Source: Sphingobium sp. (GTDB lineage Bacteria; Pseudomonadota; Alphaproteobacteria; Sphingomonadales; Sphingomonadaceae). From it: DNA of 10,332 bases. Both the position numbers and the translations under genes were made by a program. Location: contig JAGVJS010000421.1 in the NCBI GenBank assembly GCA_020051025.1, positions 1-10,332 on the forward strand, read 5' to 3'. Positions 1-4,796 of this stretch are shown one piece after another (positions within the stretch are counted from its first letter, which is position 1; every line of letters begins with the position of its first letter). Below the pieces are notes generated by a model, which worked only from the letters and a program-made list of their open reading frames with translations, made no database searches and was not told the DNA's origin.

Positions 1-1
1 G

Positions 2-1255
2 GCGCCTGCGTCCGATGGTGACGACCGGATGGCGCCCCCCTCCGCTCTGGCCACAGCCGACGCGCCGCCCGCCATTCCGGTCGCAACTGCCGCTTCTGCG
101 CCGTCGCCCAAAAAGGCCTGGTACGAGAAGCTGTCGCTGCGGGGCTATACCCAGATGCGCTACAACGCCTTCCTGTCCGGGGATGACAGTGTACCGGCAG
201 GCGTGTCGCGTCTGCGCTCGGTGCATGATGGTTCGATTTCCGACCGCGGCGGCTTTTCGCTGCGTCGGGCGCGACTGGTGTTGCAGGGCGATGTTTCCGA
301 TCGCGTGTCGCTCTATTTCCAGTCCGATTTCGCGACCGCCGTGAACAATCAGGCCGGCAGCGAACGGCGTGAGGGCTATGTCCAGTTGCGCGACATGTAT
401 GCCGATGTGTTCATCGACGAGGCGAAGAGTCTGCGTTTGCGTTTGGGCCAGTCCAAAGTGCCCTTCGGATGGGAAAATATGCAGTCCTCCTCCAATCGTC
501 TGACGCTGGACCGGAGCGATGGGATCAACAGTGCGGTGCCCAGCGAGCGCGATATGGGCATCATCGCTTATTATACCCCGCCGGCGGTCGACAGGATCTG
601 GGACCGGCTGGAACATGACGGGCAGAAGCTGTTCGGCAATTATGGCGCTTTCGGCTTCGGCGTTTTCAACGGTCAGGGGATTAACCGAACCGAGCAGAAT
701 CGCGGCTTGATGAAGGTCGCTTTCGCGACCTGGCCGTTCGAACTGGGCGGCGCGCTGGACGGGCAAGTGGTGGAAATCGGCGGATCGGCGATGCTGAACG
801 ATGTTCAGCCCGAACTGCGCAGCGGGTCGATCAGCCCGGTCGCCTACAAGGATAACCGTGTCGGCCTGCATGCCATGCTCTATCCCCAGCCCTTTGGTAT
901 TCAGGCCGAATGGAATTGGGGCAAGGGACCGGAATATGACCTGGCCAGCCAGTCGATACTGACCAAGAAGCTGAACGGCGGTTATGTTCAGATGATGTAC
1001 CGCCTGCCCACGGAGGCGGCCGGAACGTTGATCCCCTATGGTCGCTGGCAGCGCTATCGTGGCGGGTGGAAGGCATCGACCAGTGCGCCGCGGCTGGAGA
1101 CGGATGAGTTCGAACTGGGCGTCGAATGGCAGATCTGGAAGGCACTGGAACTGACGATGGCCTATGCCCGGATGAAGCGGAGCGAGGCGGATGAACGTCG
1201 CGTGGGCCGCGCGGAAGGCAATCTGATCCGCACGCAGGTGCAGTGGAATTATTGA
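2..1255 (+). CDS. OprO/OprP-family (phosphate-selective type) porin, 5' truncated by window edge
   Basis: This is the C-terminal part of an outer-membrane beta-barrel porin resembling the phosphate-selective porin O/P family, which forms anion-preferring trimeric channels. The frame is open to the first bases of the window. The first in-frame ATG (29) is followed by an Ala/Pro-rich stretch rather than a signal peptide, so the true start lies upstream. After the linker come the usual barrel features: the opening strand KLSLRGYTQMRYN, the segment GFSLRRARLVLQGDVSDRVSLYFQSD (split here by family convention), the motif RLGQSKVPFGWEN, and alternating aromatic/polar strands. The protein ends IRTQVQWNY, and a terminal aromatic residue is typical of proteins inserted by the Bam complex. 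Nothing here proves phosphate as substrate; sphingomonads carry many such porins. A strong terminator follows. The family call is firm and the substrate is unknown. Confidence 0.85.
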   Translation, partial: APASDGDDRMAPPSALATADAPPAIPVATAASAPSPKKAWYEKLSLRGYTQMRYNAFLSGDDSVPAGVSRLRSVHDGSISDRGGFSLRRARLVLQGDVSDRVSLYFQSDFATAVNNQAGSERREGYVQLRDMYADVFIDEAKSLRLRLGQSKVPFGWENMQSSSNRLTLDRSDGINSAVPSERDMGIIAYYTPPAVDRIWDRLEHDGQKLFGNYGAFGFGVFNGQGINRTEQNRGLMKVAFATWPFELGGALDGQVVEIGGSAMLNDVQPELRSGSISPVAYKDNRVGLHAMLYPQPFGIQAEWNWGKGPEYDLASQSILTKKLNGGYVQMMYRLPTEAAGTLIPYGRWQRYRGGWKASTSAPRLETDEFELGVEWQIWKALELTMAYARMKRSEADERRVGRAEGNLIRTQVQWNY

Positions 1256-1273
1256 TCGGTGGATGTCGCGGGC

Positions 1274-1318
1274 GTCAGGCGTCCGCGACCCTGTCTGACG
1301 GATGCGCAGGCGCCTGAC
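1274..1318 (+). other. Imperfect hairpin in porin 3' UTR
   Basis: GTCAGGCG (1274-1281) is the reverse complement of CGCCTGAC (1311-1318). Inside the 29-base loop, TCCG and CGGA can extend pairing imperfectly. It lies 18 bases after the porin stop codon and before the terminator. It could protect the mRNA 3' end or be incidental in GC-rich DNA. No T-run follows, so it is not itself a terminator. Confidence 0.3.
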
Positions 1319-1348
1319 CTGTATCCAAGGGGTATCGCACATGAAGAA

Positions 1349-1381
1349 GGGCGGCAACCGTGGAGGTTGCCGCCCTTTTTT
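1349..1381 (+). terminator. Intrinsic terminator of the porin gene, possibly bidirectional
   Basis: An 11-bp perfect stem, GGGCGGCAACC (1349-1359) with GGTTGCCGCCC (1365-1375), closes a 5-base loop. On the plus strand six T (1376-1381) follow, a textbook Rho-independent terminator about 95 bases after the porin stop. On the minus strand the same stem is followed by TTCTTC, a weaker U-tract, and lies downstream of rplL. It may therefore also end the rplJL transcript. Confidence 0.85.
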
Positions 1382-1402
1382 CCGGCTGGACCGGATCGGT
1401 GT

Positions 1403-1423
1403 GCCCCGCCTTGTGAGCGGGGC
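1403..1423 (-). other. Hairpin immediately downstream of rplL
   Basis: GCCCCGC (1403-1409) and GCGGGGC (1417-1423) form a 7-bp stem with a 7-base loop, 8 bases after the rplL stop codon on the minus strand. It has no following T-run. It could stabilise the rplL mRNA 3' end ahead of the stronger hairpin at 1349-1375. Confidence 0.4.
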
Positions 1424-1431
1424 AAGTCCGA

Positions 1432-1809
1432 TTACTTCAGCTCGACGGTCGCGCCGGCTTCTTCCAGCTGCTTCTTCAGCTTTTCGGCTTCGTCCTTGGC
1501 AACGCCTTCCTTGACAGCCTTGGGAGCGCCTTCGACCAGAGCCTTGGCTTCGGTCAGGCCCAGGCCGGTGATGGCGCGGACTTCCTTGATGACGTTGATC
1601 TTCTTGCCACCGTCGCCGGTCAGGATCACGTCGAATTCGGTCTGCTCTTCGGCAGCGGCAGCGGCCGGGGCGCCAGCGGCGGGGCCAGCGACAGCGACGG
1701 CAGCGGCGGCCGAAACGCCCCACTTTTCTTCCAGAGCCTTCGACAGCTCAGCGGCTTCGAGGACGGTGAGGGCCGAGAGCTGGTCGACCAGAGCGTTGAT
1801 GTCTGCCAT
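1432..1809 (-). CDS. rplL: 50S ribosomal protein L7/L12
   Basis: This is the ribosomal stalk protein bL12. Dimers of it bind the C-terminal helix of L10 and recruit and activate the translational GTPases EF-Tu, EF-G and IF2. At 125 residues it has the usual length. The N-terminal dimerisation domain (about 1-31, [22 protein letters not shown]) is followed by an Ala/Gly/Pro-rich flexible hinge (about 34-53). The C-terminal factor-binding domain (about 55-125) carries the hallmark [16 protein letters not shown] and ends GATVELK. The ATG is preceded by AAGGAAC (1816-1822) at 6 bases. It lies 68 bases downstream of rplJ in the same orientation, the standard rplJ-rplL pairing. The next gene is a convergent porin, not rpoB, so the operon ends here. 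The assignment is essentially certain. Confidence 0.98.
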   Translation of the reverse strand: MADINALVDQLSALTVLEAAELSKALEEKWGVSAAAAVAVAGPAAGAPAAAAAEEQTEFDVILTGDGGKKINVIKEVRAITGLGLTEAKALVEGAPKAVKEGVAKDEAEKLKKQLEEAGATVELK

Positions 1810-1826
1810 GATATAGTTCCTTTATT

Positions 1827-1841
1827 GGGGCGAAATGCCCC
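1827..1841 (-). other. Small hairpin in the rplJ-rplL spacer
   Basis: GGGGC (1827-1831) pairs with GCCCC (1837-1841) around a 5-base loop, just 5' of the rplL Shine-Dalgarno on the minus strand. rplL must be made at about four or more copies per L10. A spacer hairpin could mark an RNA-processing point or affect independent rplL initiation. That role is inference; only the stem is seen. Confidence 0.3.
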
Positions 1842-1877
1842 GTCAGATGAGGGTCAAAAATCGGGAAGGCGAACGGC

Positions 1878-2393
1878 TCAGGCCGCTTCCTTCTCCGCAT
1901 AGGCGTTGAAGACGCGCGCAAGCTGCGCAGCCGGTGCCTGGGTGACGGTTGCGAGCTTGGTAGCCGGGGCGACCAGAAGGCCGACCAGCTTCGCACGCAG
2001 TTCATCCAGCGACGGCATCGACGCCAGGGCCTTGACCCCGTTTGCGTCGAGCAGCACTTCGCCCATCGCGCCGCCAACGATCTCAAGCTTGTCGTTGGTC
2101 TTGGCGAAATCGATCGCAACCTTGGCGGCGGCGACCGGATCGACCGAGGAGGCGAGGCCAACCGGGCCGGTGAGCAGGTCGCTCAGGCCGGTGTAGCTGG
2201 TGCCTTCGAGGGCGATCTTGGCGAGGCGGTTCTTCGTAACCTTGTAGGTCGCGCCGGCTTCGCGCATCTTCTGGCGCAGGACGGTCGACTGGGCGACGGT
2301 CATGCCGAGGTTGCGGGTCACGACGACCACGCCAACTTCTGCCAGCTGTGCGTTCAGCGCGGAGACGACATCAGCTTTCTGATTACGATCCAT
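1878..2393 (-). CDS. rplJ: 50S ribosomal protein L10
   Basis: This is the stalk base protein uL10, which binds 23S rRNA with L11 and anchors L7/L12 dimers through its C-terminal helix. In many bacteria the L10-L12 complex also represses its own mRNA by binding the leader. I chose the ATG at 2393 (MDRNQKADVVSALNAQ), giving 171 residues, the normal family length. GGAG (2401-2404) sits 7 bases upstream. An in-frame ATG further up would add residues unlike the family and contain that Shine-Dalgarno. Family features are VVVTRNLGMTVAQ, the YKVTKNRLAKIAL segment, and GLLVAPATKLATV leading into the C-terminal helix that binds L12. It is first in the rplJ-rplL operon; rplK-rplA are not upstream here, as a divergent gene begins at 2768. 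The structured leader upstream suggests autogenous control. Confidence 0.98.
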   Translation of the reverse strand: MDRNQKADVVSALNAQLAEVGVVVVTRNLGMTVAQSTVLRQKMREAGATYKVTKNRLAKIALEGTSYTGLSDLLTGPVGLASSVDPVAAAKVAIDFAKTNDKLEIVGGAMGEVLLDANGVKALASMPSLDELRAKLVGLLVAPATKLATVTQAPAAQLARVFNAYAEKEAA

Positions 2394-2411
2394 GCCATTA
2401 CTCCACTTCAT

Positions 2412-2456
2412 GTTCGCTTCGCCGGGTTTAGAAGCCAAGCGAACGGCTAAAACCCG
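2412..2456 (-). promoter_or_regulatory. Alternative stem-loops just upstream of the rplJ ribosome binding site
   Basis: Two stems cannot form together as simple hairpins. GTTCGCTT (2412-2419) pairs with AAGCGAAC (2437-2444), 8 bp. CGGGTTT (2423-2429) pairs with AAACCCG (2450-2456), 7 bp, with an inner AGCC/GGCT extension (2433-2436 with 2445-2448). The proximal stem ends 7 bases from the GGAG Shine-Dalgarno. The arrangement suits a translational switch in the leader, but only the complementarity is observed. Confidence 0.4.
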
Positions 2457-2510
2457 CAGGCCTTTTGGGCGCGCGGGGCACTAAGTCCGAAGGGGAGAGA
2501 TCGACTGGCC

Positions 2511-2530
2511 CTGTCCCCTCAAAGGAACAG
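2511..2530 (-). other. Leader hairpin in rplJ 5' UTR
   Basis: On the minus strand CTGTTCC pairs with GGGACAG (one G-T pair) around the 6-base loop TTTGAG. It is a 7-bp stem between the L10-leader fold and rplJ. No T-run follows, so it is not a terminator on its own. Confidence 0.35.
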
Positions 2531-2534
2531 GCAG

Positions 2535-2555
2535 ACCCGAATCGGGTATTACCCG
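2535..2555 (-). promoter_or_regulatory. Mutually exclusive hairpins in the rplJ leader
   Basis: Three 5-base segments are spaced by 3 bases: ACCCG (2535-2539), CGGGT (2543-2547) and ACCCG (2551-2555). The middle one can pair with either flank, giving two exclusive 5-bp hairpins with 3-base loops. It lies just downstream of the L10-leader fold in the direction of rplJ transcription. Function is not demonstrated. Confidence 0.4.
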
Positions 2556-2574
2556 TCCGGTAAAGAACTTTTCC

Positions 2575-2630
2575 CCGTCTAGGCTGGGCATTAAGAAGGG
2601 CATATTCCCTTCACCAACTGTCTCGGACGG
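2575..2630 (-). promoter_or_regulatory. L10 leader RNA element (putative L10/L12 binding site)
   Basis: On the minus strand the outer stem CCGTC (2626-2630) with GACGG (2575-2579) encloses the internal segment CGAGACAGTTGGTG. An apical stem GAAGGG/CCCTTC (2607-2612 with 2595-2600) follows with a 6-base loop, then TTAATGCCCAGCCTA. The order, a GAGAC-like strand, an internal hairpin and a TTAAT segment closed by a CCGTC/GACGG stem, matches my knowledge of the bacterial L10 leader. That element has a kink-turn and is bound by L10(L12)4 to repress rplJL. It lies about 180 bases upstream of rplJ. A covariance-model search was not possible here, so the assignment rests on structure and position. 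Confidence 0.7.
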
Positions 2631-2667
2631 AAGATCGACGGGGTTGAGCCACCGATCTGCTGGCGCG

Positions 2668-2696
2668 CCTTTAGGAGAAAAGGGGCGGGGTGTCAC
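2668..2696 (-). promoter_or_regulatory. Candidate sigma70 promoter of rplJL
   Basis: On the minus strand GTGACA (2691-2696) is followed after 17 bases by TAAAGG (2668-2673). The -35 is good and the -10 weak. The start would fall near 2661, about 30 bases before the L10-leader fold, so the whole fold would be in the transcript. This is the best candidate I see between rplJ and the divergent gene; it is tentative. Confidence 0.35.
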
Positions 2697-2705
2697 GCGA
2701 AATTT

Positions 2706-2724
2706 GGGGGGGCGGGGTGGGCGG
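2706..2724 (+). other. G-rich tract with G-quadruplex potential between divergent promoters
   Basis: Seven G (2706-2712), C, four G, T, three G, C and two G follow each other on the plus strand. This fits four G-triplets with 1-base loops. A second G-rich run (GGGGCGGGG, 2681-2689) lies nearby. The tract sits just upstream of the possible -10 of the gene at 2768 and upstream of the rplJL candidate promoter. Confidence 0.4.
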
Positions 2725-2727
2725 CGA

Positions 2728-2733
2728 TATAAA
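2728..2733 (+). promoter_or_regulatory. Possible -10 element of the 451-residue gene
   Basis: TATAAA lies 34 bases before the ATG at 2768, which would give a leader of about 28 bases. No good -35 is visible at the right distance because the G-rich tract occupies that place. The call is weak. Confidence 0.3.
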
Positions 2734-2767
2734 CGAAAACTTAGCAGGCCCAGCGTAATGGCAGGGC

Positions 2768-4123
2768 ATGAAGCCATCTTTCACGCTGCCATTGCTGTTG
2801 CTGATGACAGGATTTTTGTCTGTCCTCGCCATTTCATTCCCCGTTTTAATTGTGATCGGGCTGATCTCCCTTATCGTCCCAGGTTTGATATTGGCGTTCG
2901 CGCCTACAATATTTGCCTATCTCTGCATTTTTTCACTGGGATATTACAGTCTGCTTAGGCGTGGGCAGTTGGCGGCATGTCTGGGTGGCGCGCTATTGGC
3001 GCTTGCTGCCGGCGCATTGCCCGCCCTTTGGGTGAATCACCAGACCAATGCTGTTGTAAAAGCGCTGGAACATAAGGACCGACAGCCTGTCGAAGGCATT
3101 GCTCTGCCTGCTGCCATCACTATCATGCAGCCAGCCTTTGCGAAACGAAACAACGGCATTGAGGACAGTGAAACATCTTGCGATGATTTGTGCCTGACGC
3201 TGCTCTATTCCGGCATGGCCCGCCACGTTACGATGGCAGCGACACCCGCGCAGGGCCGACCGATTGGCGGTAGACCTGCCGTTCGCTATTCGATCGACAA
3301 GCGAACAGCATGTCCAGATATACGCTTGGTTCCAGCTTCCAGATGGCCGGGCTGGCCTTCTGATTTGCCGTTCGCATCGATTATGCAGACGGTGCGGATC
3401 AGGATCTCGGCAGGAGAATGTCTGATCGCGAATCCGGTCACGGTGCGACACGATGACTTCCTGATTGTCCGGCAGGATGAAAAGCTGGGCGCAAGGCCTG
3501 GCGATCTCAAACTCGCCCCATCGCAGGTCAGTGTGCGATCTCTGGAATTACGGAACAACGGGAAGATTATCAGCCGAGCATCGGATGTGCGCAGCGAGAT
3601 GCTGGCGGTGCCGTTGTCTGCCACGCCGTCCGGGGTCGGTATGAGTCTGGATCACTGGGAGTGGTCAAGACGCAACCCGCCTAAAGAGACGGTGGGGGAA
3701 ATGAAATGGCTGCAACGCATGACAGGCTGGAAACCAGCGTTGAAGAGTGCCGGCTTGAAAGGCGATGCGCTGGATATGAAACTAGTTGATCGTATCGATA
3801 TCATGCTCTCGAATAAATCGCTTCTAGTTGGAGCAATCTCGGACGGTTTGATCGAAGATTATTATGCCACTCTCAGGAGTAAAGGAGCAGACCGGATAGA
3901 TACGAAACGGTTGGCGGCTATCATCAAGGATGAGCGGTTCGGGCAATTTTGGTTCGTTCCTGTCCGGGCAATCAAAGCCGATGATCCAAATCTGCCGGCC
4001 CTGCGCGACGCAATTTCGGTAAGAATGCGGAAAGATCGGGACGATCGGGAAATCCGACGCGCCCTTGGATCGCTGCTTGAAAATATGCCTGACGCAAAGT
4101 CGGACGGGCATAGACGTGACTGA
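2768..4123 (+). CDS. Unrecognised membrane-anchored protein, 451 aa
   Basis: I do not recognise a family. The first 90 residues are strongly hydrophobic and suggest three or four membrane helices (about 5-24, 26-45, 46-62 and 70-88), with the basic link LLRRG at 62-66. A soluble region of about 360 residues follows. It has four cysteines at 138, 142, 182 and 218 (CDDLC is the first pair), suggestive of disulfides or a metal site if it faces the periplasm. A charged C-terminal tail (about 420-451) is rich in Arg and Asp. The start has only a poorly spaced AGGG upstream, so it is less certain than the frame. The gene stands alone, divergent from rplJL and convergent with the toxin gene, with 12 bases between stops. 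Its DNA is visibly less GC-rich and less codon-biased than its neighbours, which may reflect transfer or weak expression. Confidence 0.8.
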   Translation: MKPSFTLPLLLLMTGFLSVLAISFPVLIVIGLISLIVPGLILAFAPTIFAYLCIFSLGYYSLLRRGQLAACLGGALLALAAGALPALWVNHQTNAVVKALEHKDRQPVEGIALPAAITIMQPAFAKRNNGIEDSETSCDDLCLTLLYSGMARHVTMAATPAQGRPIGGRPAVRYSIDKRTACPDIRLVPASRWPGWPSDLPFASIMQTVRIRISAGECLIANPVTVRHDDFLIVRQDEKLGARPGDLKLAPSQVSVRSLELRNNGKIISRASDVRSEMLAVPLSATPSGVGMSLDHWEWSRRNPPKETVGEMKWLQRMTGWKPALKSAGLKGDALDMKLVDRIDIMLSNKSLLVGAISDGLIEDYYATLRSKGADRIDTKRLAAIIKDERFGQFWFVPVRAIKADDPNLPALRDAISVRMRKDRDDREIRRALGSLLENMPDAKSDGHRRD

Positions 4124-4135
4124 GGTGGCATGCCC

Positions 4136-4429
4136 CTATTTATGATCCGCTTCCCGCTGATGGCGGATGGCAAGGATCGTGACGGTGTCATCCTCCACAC
4201 GATAGCGGGCGACATAGCCGCTGTCGCCGAAGTCGATCAGCCATTCGCGAAACTGGTCGGGCAGATCATCGATCAGTCGGCCCATGCGCGGGTAGGCCCC
4301 CAGCGCCTTGACGCCTTGGCGGATCGCTTCGCCCGCCCGGCGCGCTGCGTCGGCATTTTTGGGTAGGAGGAAATCCCGCAAACGCTGCAAGTCGCGGATC
4401 GCCGCCGGGGCGAAGATTATTCGTGACAT
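4136..4429 (-). CDS. RelE/ParE-family toxin of a type II toxin-antitoxin pair
   Basis: This is a 97-residue protein with the ParE/RelE toxin fold signature. The N-terminal strand MSRIIFAPAAIRDL leads into a helix, QRLRDFLLPKNADAARRAGEAI, with the central PRMGRLIDD. The C-terminal strands YVARYRVEDDTVTILAIRHQRE end in the H-Q-R motif common to ParE-like members. ParE toxins poison DNA gyrase, while RelE toxins cleave ribosome-bound mRNA; sequence alone favours ParE-like but does not settle the target. The ATG at 4429 overlaps the antitoxin end by 13 bases, implying translational coupling. It has no clear Shine-Dalgarno of its own. A 15-residue upstream extension exists but lacks family character. 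Its stop lies 12 bases from the stop of the convergent 451-residue gene, with no terminator between them. Confidence 0.88.
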   Translation of the reverse strand: MSRIIFAPAAIRDLQRLRDFLLPKNADAARRAGEAIRQGVKALGAYPRMGRLIDDLPDQFREWLIDFGDSGYVARYRVEDDTVTILAIRHQREADHK

Positions 4430-4695
4430 TCGGGGGCGGGCAATTCGTCTTCGGTCCCCCAGCTTGCCAACCACCGGTCGACTTCATCTGCCGTCGCGTG
4501 CAACCCGGTTGCCTGAAATTCGTCCCATGCTTTGAGCGTATCCTGACGTAATGCTTCGCGCTTTTCTTCCCGATCGACATATTGGGCGATCGCTTCGCGC
4601 ATGATCCAGTGCGACGTGCGGCGGCGCGTTTCGGCAAGGTGCCGAATGCGCCCCTTTAATTCGTCATCGAGTTTGATGGACGTGGCCGTTGCCAT
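4417..4695 (-). CDS. Ribbon-helix-helix (CopG/ParD-like) antitoxin
   Basis: This is a 92-residue antitoxin with an N-terminal DNA-binding ribbon-helix-helix. The beta strand TSIKLDDEL (about 5-13) is followed by helix 1, KGRIRHLAETRRRT, and helix 2, SHWIMREAIAQYVDREEK. The C-terminal half (about 50-92, including ATGLHATADEVDRWLASWGT) is the usual toxin-binding segment of this group. It is expected to neutralise the downstream toxin by direct contact and to repress the operon as a dimer or with the toxin. The ATG has GGAG (4703-4706) at 7 bases. The palindrome immediately upstream is the obvious operator. The pair lies on the same strand as rsh, about 100 bases after its stop, but has its own control region. 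Confidence 0.9.
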   Translation of the reverse strand: MATATSIKLDDELKGRIRHLAETRRRTSHWIMREAIAQYVDREEKREALRQDTLKAWDEFQATGLHATADEVDRWLASWGTEDELPAPECHE

Positions 4696-4706
4696 GCCGC
4701 GACTCC

Positions 4707-4733
4707 GTAGTGCGAGGTATTACCTTGCACTAC
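4707..4733 (-). promoter_or_regulatory. Palindromic operator/promoter of the toxin-antitoxin operon
   Basis: A 27-bp near-perfect palindrome has half-sites GTAGTGCGAGGTA (4707-4719) and TACCTTGCACTAC (4721-4733) around one central base; 12 of 13 pairs match. It begins 11 bases before the antitoxin ATG, just beyond the Shine-Dalgarno. A -10-like TAATAC (4717-4722, minus strand) spans its centre, so bound antitoxin would block RNA polymerase. A -35 is less clear (TTCAAC at 4742-4747, 19-base spacer). Autorepression at such sites is the rule for ribbon-helix-helix antitoxins. Confidence 0.75.
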
Positions 4734-4796
4734 TTATCATGGTTGAACCTTTGCCGTCCATCTCTCCCCGGCTCGGCTCTGTCCGGAAAAAGCCGA

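Noticed and set aside
1259..1816. Open frame of 185 codons on the plus strand over rplL
   Set aside because: It is Ser/Ala-rich, overlaps the terminator and is antisense to rplL, so it is a shadow frame.
2394..2438. 15-residue extension of L10
   Set aside because: It would contain the rplJ Shine-Dalgarno, and L10 proteins start at MDRNQKA-like sequence with about 171 residues.
2481..2777. 98-codon open frame on the minus strand upstream of rplJ
   Set aside because: It covers the structured leader and candidate promoter. Its composition is Pro/Arg-rich, with no ribosome binding site and no family resemblance.
4773..4796. Hairpin TCGGCT/AGCCGA right after the rsh stop as a terminator
   Set aside because: It is only a 6-bp stem with a 12-base loop and no T-run on the minus strand, so it is too weak to call.
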